From positions 90,100,546 to 90,164,545 of the forward strand of contig NC_035448.2 in the NCBI RefSeq assembly GCF_002127325.2: a stretch of 64,000 bases of DNA. The letters are read 5' to 3'. The notes beneath the pieces are model-generated. The model was given only the letters and a program-made list of their open reading frames with translations. It was not told the origin of the DNA and ran no database searches. Below, piece by piece: positions 1-10,017 of this stretch (positions are counted from its first letter, which is position 1; every line of letters starts with the position of its first letter). Made by a program: the position numbers and the translations under genes. The DNA is from Helianthus annuus. Lineage: Eukaryota; Streptophyta; Magnoliopsida; Asterales; Asteraceae.

Positions 1-2820
1 CCATAAAGTGGAACCCAAATACGCCCTGATACATAGTAGGCGCCGTCTTCCTTTTGTTCCATTCGTTGCCTTGAGCCGCGTAAGGCTTCAGCCTTGACAT
101 TTTCGGGTTTCAATGCTTCTATCTGAGCAGTTCGTATCTGTGCAGGGAGACTGGACTGAATGGTGAGTTGCAAAGCTCGTACACGTCTAGGTAAAGTGTC
201 TTTCCGACTGAGGGCATCAGCCACGACATTGGCTTTGCCTGGATGGTACTTGATGGCGCGTTCGTAATCGTTCAGAAGTTCGACCCATCTTCGTTGACGC
301 ATGTTCAAATCCTTCTTCCTAAGGATATGCTCGAGACTCCTGTGATCAGTGTAAATTGTGCCCTTGGTACCGTACAGGTAGTGTCGCCATATCTTAAGCG
401 CGAAAACAAAAGCTCCCAGCTCTAGATCGTGCGTCGTGTAGTTTCGTTCATGAATCTTGAGTTGCCGCGAAGCGTAAGCAATAACTTTATCCCGTTGCAT
501 CAATACACAACCGAGCCCCTGTATCGATGCGTCACAATAGACCACAAAATCTTCCGTGCCCTCTGGCAATGAAAGAATAGGTGCGCTGCAAAGCCTATCC
601 TTTAAGTACTGAAAAGCGGTTTCCTGGGAATCTCCCCAACGGTAGGTGACACCTTTCTGTGTCAGTAGTGTAAGCGGCTGTGCGATCTTCGAGAAGTCTT
701 TGATGAATCGCCTGTAATAACCCGCCAAACCCAAGAATTGGCGTATTTCTGTCGGTGTACGCGGTGCAGGCCAGTTTCTGATCGAATCTACCTTGGATGG
801 ATCAACATGAATCCCATCCTTGTTCACCACGTGGCCTAGAAAGTGGACTTCACAAAGCCAGAAGTCGCATTTAGAAAACTTGGCGTACAACTGTTCCCTT
901 CGTAGCAGTTCCAAGATCAATCGTAAATGCTGTTCGTGTTCCCCCTGACTCTTGGAGTAAATCAGAATGTCGTCGATGAAAACAATAACGAACTTGTCTA
1001 GATACGGCTTGCACACTCTGTTCATTAAATCCATGAATACTGCGGGCGCATTCGTTAACCCGAATGGCATAACAAGGAACTCGTAGTGACCGTAGCGAGT
1101 TCTGAATGCGGTTTTGGAGACGTCCTCATCCCGGACTCTCAGCTGATGATACCCTGACCTCAAGTCTATCTTGGAGTAGTAACTCGACCCTTGCAGCTGG
1201 TCGAACAAGTCGTCTATACGCGGAAGAGGATAACGGTTCTTCACCGTCACCTTGTTGAGTTCCCGGTAATCAATGCACATCCTGAAGGTATCGTCCTTCT
1301 TTTTCACGAATAACACTGGAGCTCCCCAAGGCGAAGAGCTTGGACGAATGAAGCCCTTTTCCAAAAGCTCTTGTAGTTGCTTTGACAATTCTTCCAGTTC
1401 AGTTGGAGCCAAACGATACGGTGCACGGGCTATTGGTGCTGCTCCAGGAGCTAACTCAATCTGGAATTCGACCTGGCGATGAGGCGGTAGCCCAGGTAAA
1501 TCTTCAGGAAACACCTGAGGAAAGTCGCGTACGACTGGAATATCCTCCAACTTCTTTTCTTTCGCTGATGCATCAGTAACAAGTGCCAAAATGGCAGTGT
1601 GACCCTTGCGCAAACATTTCTGAGCCTTCAAGAATGAGATGATGCCAACCACAGCACCACCCTTGTCGCCTTGAACTTCGAGAGGTTCTTGACTAGAACG
1701 AGGAATACGAATGATCTTTTCCTTGCATAAAATCTCTGCGTGATGTTGGGATAACCAATCCATACCGATAACGATGTCGAAACTACCCAAAACTATGGGT
1801 ATAAGATCAATCGAGAAGGTCTAACCAGCTAAATCGATGCTACAACCCTTGACTACATGTGCGGCTTCTACACTTTTACCATTGGCTAACTCTACGACAT
1901 GTTTGGTGTTTAGGGGTGTTGGTGTACGTTTTAACATTTTACTCACTTTTAACGATATATAGCTTGTATCCGCACCCGAATCAAATAAGACAGTAACATA
2001 AATATCGTCGAGAAGAAACTTACCCATAACCACATTGGGATCATTCATTGCGTCGCCCCGACCCAGCACGAAAGCACGACCCCGAGCTTCGTTGCCATTG
2101 CTGTTGTTGTTTCCCCCGTTGTTGTTGTTCCCATTGCCCTGGTTGTTGTTGTTGTTGCGATTCTGGTTCTGGTTCAATTGAGGGCAATCACGCTTGAAAT
2201 GACCTTCTGCTCCACACTAGAAACACCCCCGGTTTCCACGCTGTGGCTACTGCTGTTGGTTCTGTGGAGCTGGTAGTTGTAGTTGCTGGTTCTGATTCGC
2301 AGGTCGCGCACTCCTGCAGTCTTTAGCTTCATGCCCTAACTTGAGGCATCTCTGACAACGTTCCTTGCGACACCGTCCACTGTGGTGTCTGTTGCACTTA
2401 TTACATAGTGGGTGAATTCCCCGATATCCACCCTGCCCCTGATTGCCTAAAGAGTGCTGACTGGGACTCTGATAACTGTCAGTTTTTCGTTGCTGAACCT
2501 GTGACTGAACTGAAGCTGATCCTTTGCTGGAATCCCTATCCCATTTTCTTTTGTTGTCACTGGGAGTAGCAGAAGTAGTAACAGCAGTAGTGGTAGAACT
2601 GATGCGTTTTGGCAGCTTGTTCTGCTCTACTGCCTGATCCGTAATACGATGAGCAAGGCGCTGAATAGCCTGGATGTTGTCAAGATTAGCCGATGTCACA
2701 TGGCTCTGGATCTCTGGCGCTAACCCCTTGAGATACAACTCAATGCGCTTGACTGGAGGGTCCACCATCGTTGGACACAACACGGCCAGCTCGTTTGACC
2801 TTTTGGTATAAGCTTCAATT
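1..2820 (-). pseudogene. A1 gag C-terminus, protease, RT and RNase H (broken gag-pol)
   Basis: Continuation of A1 gag-pol on the left side of LINE L1. It encodes the second half of gag ([15 protein letters not shown]), a first zinc-knuckle region, a second knuckle, an Asn-rich linker, an aspartic protease with [10 protein letters not shown], and the full RT and RNase H. RT keeps the canonical FIDD catalytic pair (codons near 975-985), unlike copy A2. Three codons have become TAG: plus positions 2247-2249 (a Gln codon), 2217-2219 (the His codon that sits between the first two Cys of the second knuckle in A2) and 1821-1823 (Gln in the protease region). Otherwise the frame is open to the window edge. 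Integrase and the chromodomain are outside the window. Confidence 0.9.
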
Positions 2821-2822
2821 TC

Positions 2823-4899
2823 TTTTTTTTTTTTTGGGTAAAGGGTTACCCCGGTGAATTTTATAAACGAAATAAGCACAAAATGTGCAACTGAAGTGTT
2901 ACACCCCGAAACCTTGGCATACCAAGGTAAATACAGAACAGCCAAACAAACAAAAACAACCCAAATAAAGACAACCAACCAACTAAACAACCCAGCTCAA
3001 CAGAGCAACAAAAACACAAAGAAAACTCTACACATCAGCCTGGATCGATGACCATGTTCCCACTAGGAATCTGCCATTTCTCTAACAATCTTCGAATGCT
3101 CGGATGCCACTTGAACTTGAATGACAAGAGGCGCAGTCTAACCGTTCGAATGATTTCGCGAGCAATGACCATCTCCGTACGGTGACTTCTAGAGAAGAGC
3201 CTATTATTTCTTTCCTGCCAAACAAAATAAGAAGCAGCTGACAATACCAAGTGGCTGATAATATTCTCGGGAACCTGCATGTTCGAGTTCTGATTCATCC
3301 AAGACAAAATTTCGGCCCAAGAACCGTTAACACTATTCATATTCGTCCATGTCTTAACGTTATTCCAAACCTGTAAAGCAAACGAGCATTCAAAGAATAG
3401 GTGATCCCTAGAATCTCTATCATGGTAACACAACGGGCAACACATGAGGTTTAAATTCGTGGCACTACCAGCTTCCCAAACGGATAATCTATCCTGCGTC
3501 TTCAGTTTATTCCGAATAACAAGCCACAGATGGAACGAGTACCTAGGGATACAATGTTTGAACCAAACCATATTAACCCAAGACACTAAGCTTTCACGCT
3601 GTCGAATATTGTTCCAAACCTCCCAAGAAGAAAAATGACAAGAATTGCCATCAAGATCCTTCCAAACCAGCCGATCCTGCCTATCAAGAAACGTTGGAAC
3701 TTGAATATTGATTAGAACAGGAAATAAATCATACCACGCTGACGGCCATTTCCATTCACCATTGGCCGAAACCAAGTCAGCAACCGAGGACTGAAGATGA
3801 AAACCTGCATTAGAAATGCGTCTCGGGCTGATAAAACGGCTCAAAGGACACTGATTACACCACATGTCATTCCATATGTTTGTTTGCGATCCATTGCCAA
3901 TAGACTTCCACAAGTGAGGGCGGATTAAGCTACGGATTGCAAGTAGCTTCCTCCATCCCCAAGTCATACAACCCCGGCCCGGGACCTCCCAGAAACTCCT
4001 ACCTTTCAGCTTATACATGTGGATCCATTGAACCCAAAGTGAGTTCCTGTTAGTAAGAATACTCCAAACATGCGTAGAAAGAAGGGCCTTGTTAACATCA
4101 GAAATACTTCTAACACCCAATCCCCCCTCGTACTTGGGAAGACAAACAACCTTCCAAGCCACTTTAGCCTTAGCAGACAGATGGGTAGAACCAGACCAAA
4201 GAAAAGCACGCATACACCGCTCAAGATCAGTCACAATTTTAACTGGCAACATAAACACGGTCGCCCAATAAATGTGCATAGCTGAGAGAACTGAGTTCAC
4301 CAACTGAAGTCTACCCGCAAAAGATAGAGATCTCGTCATCCAATTGTCAATCTTCTTCTCCATTTTATCAACTAAACTTTTGCAGTCTTTATAAGCAAGC
4401 TTTGTTGAAATTAACGGCACACCCAAATAACGAACCGGGAGAGAACCCTCTTGGAAAGGCATAATCTGGAGAATTTCCTGTTTAATAGGCCGAGGAACAT
4501 TGCCAAAATAAACGGTACTTTTCGGCAAACTTGGAACTAAACCCGAGACATTTGTAAACATCTGAAGAGTGTCCCTTAGAATTTTAACCGAAGCCGCATC
4601 CCCATTAGCGAATAAAAACAGATCATCAGCAAACAACACGCTAATTATCTTCTGTTTTTTGCAAAAACGATGGAACCGAAACGCGTTACTAGAATAGGCT
4701 GCCTTCTTAAGTAACAACGTGAGAACCTCCATGACAAGAGTAAATAGATAAGGGGATATAGGATCACCCTGCCTGAGCCCTCGTTTACCCTTGAAATACC
4801 CGTATAGATTCCCGTTAATGCTCAGCGAATAAGAGACACTCGTAACACAAGACATGATCCATTTAACCATTCTTTGGTGAAAACCGAAAGCATTTAACC
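2823..4899 (-). mobile_element. LINE L1, 5'-truncated, inserted in A1 gag
   Basis: An L1-clade LINE on the same strand as its host element. The poly(A) appears as a T run at 2823-2833, followed by the family's 3' signature (GGGTAAAGGGTTACCCCGG) shared with four other LINEs in this window. The 5' end is truncated inside the RT domain near 4899, just before FGFHQRMVKWIM. The flanks share only about 4 bases (TTCT), so the target duplication is short or was lost, as often seen at 5'-truncated insertions. Confidence 0.9.
3035..4899 (-). pseudogene. LINE ORF2 C-terminal fragment fused in frame to A1 gag
   Basis: Encodes the second half of the LINE reverse transcriptase and the C-terminal zf-RVT-like region. 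Visible motifs are GLRQGDPISPYLF, the catalytic VLFADDLFLF, the Cys/His set MCCPLCYHDRDSRDHLFFEC, and the family end DPG. Endonuclease and the first RT blocks are missing. The LINE frame is continuous with gag: one open frame of 725 codons runs from 5212 to 3035, with about 104 gag residues followed by about 621 LINE residues. This is a by-product of the insertion, and I see no reason to call it functional. On the far side the LINE tail also reads in frame back into gag through its poly(A), as Lys residues. Confidence 0.88.
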
Positions 4900-4900
4900 A

Positions 4901-5254
4901 TTCTGACCCAGTCATTTTCAAATGGTAAAACTCGTCTTCCAACTTGTGGATGTCTTCCCGTGTGCAGTATTCACGTTTAATCAGCTCCTTGAAATCATTC
5001 CAAGGGGTGGCGTTAGCAGCTGCCAACCCTAGGATCTGTACTTGCGCGTTCCACCAAGTTAGCGCAATTCCTTCCAACGTACTAGAGGCGTACTTGACCC
5101 TACGAGCCTCAGGGCATTCACACATCTCGAATACTGACTCGAGCTTCTCAAACCAATGGAGTAGTCCCATTGCTCCTTCCGTGCCACTGAATGTGCTTGG
5201 ACGACAGTCCATGAAGTTCTTGAATGTGCAGACAAGTTAATGGAGCGTTTTGAC
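4901..5254 (-). pseudogene. A1 gag exon 2, N-terminal part
   Basis: Encodes the Retrotrans_gag core: [29 protein letters not shown] and [18 protein letters not shown], up to LKMTGSE, where LINE L1 interrupts. Exon 2 starts at 5254, after an AG acceptor. Between 5254 and the conserved FKNF it is 2 nt shorter than the same stretch in A2, so the spliced product would be out of frame with gag. The right part of the capsid domain resumes at 2820. Confidence 0.8.
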
Positions 5255-5353
5255 CTATTGTGCATAGAATAGGACAATGTTAAATACAAAGGTTGATTTA
5301 GGAATGTAGGATTCAAAGATCCTAGTGTGTATCCCATCCGCAGGGTATACTAC
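5255..5353 (-). other. Putative gag intron of A1
   Basis: A 99-nt GT...AG segment, with donor GTAGTATACC and acceptor CACAATAG on the minus strand. It sits between a short first exon and the conserved gag core. Donor, acceptor and phase match the intron inferred in A2. The acceptor is followed by a 2-nt discrepancy in exon 2. Confidence 0.65.
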
Positions 5354-5441
5354 CTGCTGGTGCAGCTGCAAGTGCCGCAGCTACTCGTTCATTAATAAGA
5401 GCCGTCAACTGGGCTTGAGTCATGTTCACACGTCCAGACAT
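5354..5441 (-). pseudogene. A1 gag exon 1
   Basis: 88 nt from ATG at 5441, encoding MSGRVNMTQAQLTALINE followed by an Ala-rich stretch, and ending with the first base of a Gly codon. It matches exon 1 of A2 (MTQAQLEAL...). The first exon is 29 codons plus one base. Confidence 0.7.
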
Positions 5442-5748
5442 GATCTTCATAGTAAAAGTAGAGTAAGTGAGAAAGGTTCGCGAGTAGTGCGATGACAGAA
5501 GAGTGTAAGCACATAGGTGTTCTCATGTAGTGACGTATAGTAGGCAATGTAATCTAAGCATACTACGAGAAAAGTTCTATATAGTTCTAGCAAGCAGGTA
5601 ATAAACGTAAACCTTATTACCTAGGATGTTGAGTCTTGCACGTGGAGCGAAGCTTCGTTGTGGATCGTTGAGAGCACTGTTCTGGTTATAGTCTGGTTTT
5701 AATAAAAACGTTTTTCCCTTATTAAAACCAAGTTCTCTATAACCAATG
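5442..5748 (-). other. A1 untranslated leader
   Basis: Non-coding leader between the primer-binding site and the gag start. It closely matches the same part of A2 (30056-30364), including an AAAACG-rich stretch and the inverted pair CCAAGTTCTCTATAACCA / TGGTTATAG near the primer site. No ORF is supported here. Confidence 0.6.
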
Positions 5749-5760
5749 GCTCTGATACCA
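5749..5760 (-). promoter_or_regulatory. Primer-binding site of A1 (tRNA-iMet)
   Basis: On the minus strand this reads TGGTATCAGAGC, the complement of the 3' end of plant initiator tRNA-Met. It lies 3 nt from the LTR edge at 5764, as expected for minus-strand priming. Confidence 0.9.
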
Positions 5761-6784
5761 ATCTGTCACACCCCCAAAATCCACACGCGGAGTACCACCG
5801 CTTGGAGGCGTGACATGACCAGGATCAAGCCACCAATCATATTGAACATGTAATTAATAAGTAAAAGCAAATGTCATTCAACCACCAATATGAAAGGTGT
5901 TCAAAATATAAGTATGTTATCACTGTTTAGCGGAAGCGTATAAATAAAACCCAACATAATAAAGTACGAAGTGTCATAAAGTATTTTAACGAAACATTCA
6001 CGATCCGTGCCCACAACGACCTGCTCCTCCTTGTGCAAGCTCCATATGTACCTAAGGTCCTGCAAGGCATGCAACAGATAGTCAACAACTAGCTGAGCGA
6101 GTTCACAGTAAACAGTTCAGTAATAATAATAGTAGAGTAGGCCTTATGTTCGTTCATTAAGTCATGTATCGTAATAGTTCGGATCGCAGACCTCTAGGCA
6201 TGTATGCGAAGATTAGGGAAAGTTCTCAAGTATTCTAGACTATGTATATTTGTATCGCGGCCACCCTGGCATGTGTGCTAAGTTTTAGTATATAGTTCGC
6301 GGCCTTTCTAAGGCATGTGTGCGAAGATCAGTCATAATATCGCGGCCAACCCCTGGCGTGTGTGCGAAGATCAGTTCAATTAGTATACTAGTCTTGGTCG
6401 TATCTCATCGTTACCCTTCCTCACCCTTAGGACCATATCATTAAATTCTATCATCTGAGTAAGTACGAATAAATAATCAAAAACCCATTCCCACCCTGGG
6501 AACCCCATGCCTTGGCTGTGTGAACTCACCTTGGTTTGCTCGGTATGCTAAGTATGTGCTCACAGTTTATCAATCGAGTCCTAGAGTACGCACGTGTACA
6601 TAATCAGTTTGTATTCACGATGTTGGCACGTAAGTGTAATCACAGTGAACAACACATCAATTATCAACAAGTAGCACATTGCACGTATTCATGATCATAC
6701 AAGTCATGCTTATCACTTAACAGCAGTTAATCTATCCAGTTAACTTCTAACAGAGTTAAGTCAGGTTACTGTGCAAAGTATTCA

Positions 6785-6960
6785 AGTCGGCGAAACACAG
6801 GTTGACGAAACATACCATGTTTCGTCAATCACCCTTTGGCGAAACAAGTTTCTGTTTCGTTGATACCCTTGGCGAAACACAATTCTATTTCGTCGAGAGT
6901 TCTGTTTCGCCAAACAAGTCAGTTACGTCAAATATCAATTACGTCAAATATCACTTACGC
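6785..6960. repeat. Motif array GACGAAAC / GTTTCGTC in A1 LTR
   Basis: A cluster of short inverted and direct copies of GGCGAAAC, GACGAAAC and TTTCGTCGA, each followed by 10-20 variable bases. A second cluster of the same words lies at 7850-7960, on the other side of the presumed promoter. The A2 LTR has arrays in the same two places built from a different word (CTTTCGG). Confidence 0.75.
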
Positions 6961-7363
6961 CAATCATGCCGATCAGTTACAGTATCAACACAGAAACCCT
7001 AATGATCATGAACAACCGTTACCACATCAATCAGTAATCATACAGAAATTGCTCAACATACAACCATCATCTAACAGAATCATTATACAGAATACACAAT
7101 AATCATTGAGTCGGAAACATGGTTCCCATACTTAACCTACCACCGACAAGAACCTCAACCCGATCACATACAATTACAGTATTGGATTCAGCATCATTCG
7201 TTTATTTATTAAGTCAGTCAATGTAGTTTAGCAATAACATACATCATGCTTAACCTTAATCAATTCGTCAAGATCATAACCATTCACTGTTAATCATAAC
7301 AAGAGCATACCAAGAAATCATGTTGGTTATCTAATCATATTCTTACCAGAAATTAAACAAACA

Positions 7364-7857
7364 CAACATGTAACAATAATCAAAGCATCAATGAAACCGA
7401 TTAAACAAGCACGCAACTAACCGCGGTAGAGGGTACGAGGGTTTGATCGTTCACGAGGGCTTGGGGGTACACAAGGCTGCCGTCACACTAAGAGAGCTCT
7501 AGGGTTTCTCTGATTTTGCTAAAGTGTGACGAATGGGGTGGTTCCGTATGACTTATACGTGCAAAAGTATACTGGGCCCGAACTGGGCCTTGACGAAACT
7601 GATGGGCCGGCAACATGTAACAATAATCAAAGCATCAATGAAACCGATTAAACAAGCACGCAACTAAGCGCGGTAGAGGGTACGAGGGTTTGATCGTTCA
7701 CGAGGGCTTGGGGGTACACAAGGCTGCCGTCACACTAAGAGAGCTCTAGGGTTTCTCCGATTTTGCTAAAGTGTGACGAATGGGGTGGTTCCGTATGACT
7801 TATACGTGCAAAAGTATACTGGGCCCGAACTGGGCTTTGGCGAAACTGATGGGCCGG
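7364..7857. repeat. 247-bp tandem duplication in A1 LTR
   Basis: Two adjacent copies, 7364-7610 and 7611-7857, starting CAACATGTAACAATAATC. By eye they differ at only about four positions (for example AACCGCGG against AAGCGCGG). The unit covers the part of the LTR that corresponds to the TATA-proximal region in A2, so this LTR has a doubled core promoter region. Confidence 0.9.
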
Positions 7858-8157
7858 CGAAACACTTGTTTCGTCGAGAAGATGTTGACGAAACAGATTT
7901 CCTGTTTCGTCGAGATTGGGTTGACGGATCAAGCTTCTGTTTCGTCGAGATTCGGGAAAGTTATACAAGACTTAGCTAGCTCGAGTGTGTACTAACAGGT
8001 TCGCATTATATCATTAACACATAACATGCAATGTCCACAATACGTTTCATTATAACATGACGTGCACAGTTACAAGTCAAACAAGTTAAACAACTACACA
8101 ATCAAAGTCAACGCGTAATAAATGTGTAAGTGAAAGTCGAAAACTCGAGTTGTCACA

Positions 8158-8303
8158 CATGCAACCACAGAAATACATTGCAATGTAAATAAAGATTTAT
8201 TTATAAACAACGATACTGTTTTCTTGGACCTTGACAACAAAAGAAAATAATACATAAGACGTGATTATTTCTAAACGATGTTGTTTTCTAGTAAGTCAGA
8301 TGC
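8158..8303. other. AT-rich segment between A1 LTR and gag of element B
   Basis: 146 bp with no recognisable coding sequence. In related elements a protease would follow gag directly. Here gag stops after NPAQG and AT-rich sequence begins. It could be the 3' untranslated part of a gag-only element, or a deletion junction. The rest of B is to the left of the window. Confidence 0.4.
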
Positions 8304-9407
8304 TCATCCCTGTGCTGGATTTGCCTTAGCAAGCTTTGGGCAATTTCTTCGGAAATGACCCATCTCGCCACAATTAAAACAAGAGTCTGGTAGAAAACGA
8401 CCTTGAGCAGGATTTTTGCCAGCTTGGTTTGGCGCAGCTGCAGCTGGGCAGACTCTTGCTGTGTAGCCTATAAGTCCACAAGTTTGGCATTTGCGGCACT
8501 GTACATTGGCGTGATGATGGAGGCTACATTGGTTGCACAAGGGTGCAATTCCATTGTATGGTTTTCTAGCAAGGGGTTGAGCTGGTTGGTTGGGGACGAC
8601 TTGACCATTGTGAGCGACCACGGCGAAGTTCTGAGAAGCCTTTCGCTTCTTTGACTTCTTAGGGGATTCAGTCTGTTCATCCATGGTCTTTGATTCCTCG
8701 ATTGGGTTCGATTCCCCGACCGGTTTCTTGTCACCTTTTCGGAAAAGTTTACCTTTCCTGATCTTTGATTCAGTCAAGGTTGCAGATAGCTCAATGGCCT
8801 GTCTAACTGTAGTAGGGTTGCTACCAGTCACAATGTCTTGTATTGAGTCAGGGAGGCCATCAATGTACTTTTCGATTGCCTTATCCAAAGGTGTAACCAT
8901 ATTCGGGCATAGCAAACTTAACTCCTCATAACGATCCGTGTAGGCTCGATGCTCACTGCTAACTTGCTTAAGATCGTCGAACTCCGTTTCCAAGGCCCTG
9001 ATCTCGTGACGAGGACAAAATTCCTTCATCATCAGAGCTCGAAGCTCTTGCCATGTTTGAGCCAGTGCCACATCGGCACCCCTATCTCTCATCACACCAT
9101 TCCACCATGTCAAAGCTCGTTTCTCAAAGATGCTAGATGCGAATTCTACCTTTCGCTCGTTTGGACATTGAGCATGTCTGAAGGTGCTCTCTAAACTCTC
9201 GAACCATTGCAGAAGTGCAGTCGCTCCTTGAGACCCAGAAAACTTTGATGGCTTAGTCGAGTTGAACGTCTTAAAGTTGCAAGGGGCATTATTGTTGTTG
9301 GCTTGGTTCCATTGAGCAAAGAGGTTTGGGAATTGGGCAGCCATTTGCTGCGCAATGATCTCTGCCAGTTCGGCAGTCGCTATCTGGTTTTCGTGTCGAG
9401 GAGGCAT
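8304..9407 (-). CDS. Gag protein of gypsy element B
   Basis: An intact 367-residue gag, ATG at 9407 (MPPRHENQIATAEL). The Retrotrans_gag core spans about residues 45-190 (LLQWFESLESTF, LTWWNGVMRDRG, MVTPLDKAIEKYIDGLP). A Lys-rich stretch follows at about 225-260, then two knuckles: a degenerate one (CQTCGLIGYTARVC, with Tyr in place of His) and a canonical one (CFNCGEMGHFRRNC). Gag forms the virus-like particle and packages the RNA. No intron is needed in this gag, since the frame is continuous from ATG to stop. It is read from the LTR at 10018. The stop follows shortly after the second knuckle and no protease is visible before the A1 LTR, so this may be a gag-only (TR-GAG-like) element or a truncated one. 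Confidence 0.85.
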   Translation of the reverse strand: MPPRHENQIATAELAEIIAQQMAAQFPNLFAQWNQANNNNAPCNFKTFNSTKPSKFSGSQGATALLQWFESLESTFRHAQCPNERKVEFASSIFEKRALTWWNGVMRDRGADVALAQTWQELRALMMKEFCPRHEIRALETEFDDLKQVSSEHRAYTDRYEELSLLCPNMVTPLDKAIEKYIDGLPDSIQDIVTGSNPTTVRQAIELSATLTESKIRKGKLFRKGDKKPVGESNPIEESKTMDEQTESPKKSKKRKASQNFAVVAHNGQVVPNQPAQPLARKPYNGIAPLCNQCSLHHHANVQCRKCQTCGLIGYTARVCPAAAAPNQAGKNPAQGRFLPDSCFNCGEMGHFRRNCPKLAKANPAQG

Positions 9408-9998
9408 TCTAAAAGAGAAACAAGAAAGAAAACAAATGAAATGGCATTGGGTAAGAATAGGATGTTACAATTACCGGCCATAATCGTGGTTGATGGTCAT
9501 TTGTTTGAATCCACGAAGCAAATAAACAACACCAAGGCTGAATCATAGTAAATAGATCCTCATGGTGTATCGCGAAGACATGCTCGCCTATAAGTGGACG
9601 CTCACCCCAAGAGTTCCCAGGTAAGAGTGACTGGTCCGATTATGTGGATTTGTACGAACACTCTAGCCTTAGACAGAAAACCCAGGGTACAGGCATTCAC
9701 TCTTCCAGTTTGCACGTGTTCACACTATTTAGGACCCAAAACCTTGACGAGATTTTGAAAACTCAAAGGGGTTCAAAACCTTATAACAGAGGGTTCAAAA
9801 CCTAGTAATCAATCATCCTAGAACAGATGATTAGTTTTCAAAGCGGTTTTGAAATTTATGTTCTTGTTGTGGTCGTTGCCTAAGGATAGGTGACGGTATT
9901 GTTTTATGACTAAACGCAAGTAAACTCACGTTAGGGTCCTAGGAAGGTTATAGACTAGGTCAAAGCATTACTAATAACCTAATTCCCTATAACCATTG
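9408..9998 (-). other. Leader of element B
   Basis: About 590 bp between the primer site and the gag ATG. It contains GGTTCAAAACC-type short repeats near 9765-9800 and no supported ORF. Confidence 0.55.
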
Positions 9999-10010
9999 GC
10001 TCTGATACCA
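9999..10010 (-). promoter_or_regulatory. Primer-binding site of element B (tRNA-iMet)
   Basis: Reads TGGTATCAGAGC on the minus strand. It is 7 nt from the LTR edge at 10018, slightly farther than in A1 and A2 (3 nt). Confidence 0.85.
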
Positions 10011-10017
10011 ACTTTTC

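Larger units (their letters stand above)
1..8157 (-). mobile_element. Ty3/gypsy retrotransposon A1, 5' part
   Basis: Minus-strand chromovirus-type gypsy element. Reading from the right it has a 5' LTR (5764-8157), a tRNA-Met primer site, a spliced-type gag leader, gag, protease, RT and RNase H, and is cut off by the left window edge just before integrase. From 1 to 1821 it aligns with element A2 at a constant offset of 26,724, so there is no net indel there. It is dead: a 2-nt frame difference at the gag exon 2 start, a LINE inserted in gag, and three in-frame stops. It interrupts element B: B's gag lies directly upstream at 8304-9407. The bases after the LTR (CATGC, 8158-8162) should recur beyond A1's 3' LTR, outside the window. 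Confidence 0.9.
5764..8157 (-). repeat. 5' LTR of A1
   Basis: LTR of 2,394 bp, from TGTCACACCCCC at 5764 to TTGTCACA at 8157 in plus reading. In element sense it starts TGTGACAA and ends with GGGGGTGTGACA. It is related to, but clearly diverged from, the A2 LTR. It is longer mainly because of a 247-bp tandem duplication (7364-7857). It also has its own short motif arrays, at 6785-6960 and 7850-7960. Confidence 0.9.

Noticed and set aside
2247..2990. A membrane-anchored gag starting MFSWLVVFIWVV
   Set aside because: The hydrophobic part is the LINE L1 3' UTR read through its poly(A) into gag. It is not a real protein.
9999..10010. tRNA gene fragments (also at 5749, 30365 and 40171)
   Set aside because: Only the 11-12 nt primer-binding sites match initiator tRNA. 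There is no cloverleaf around them.
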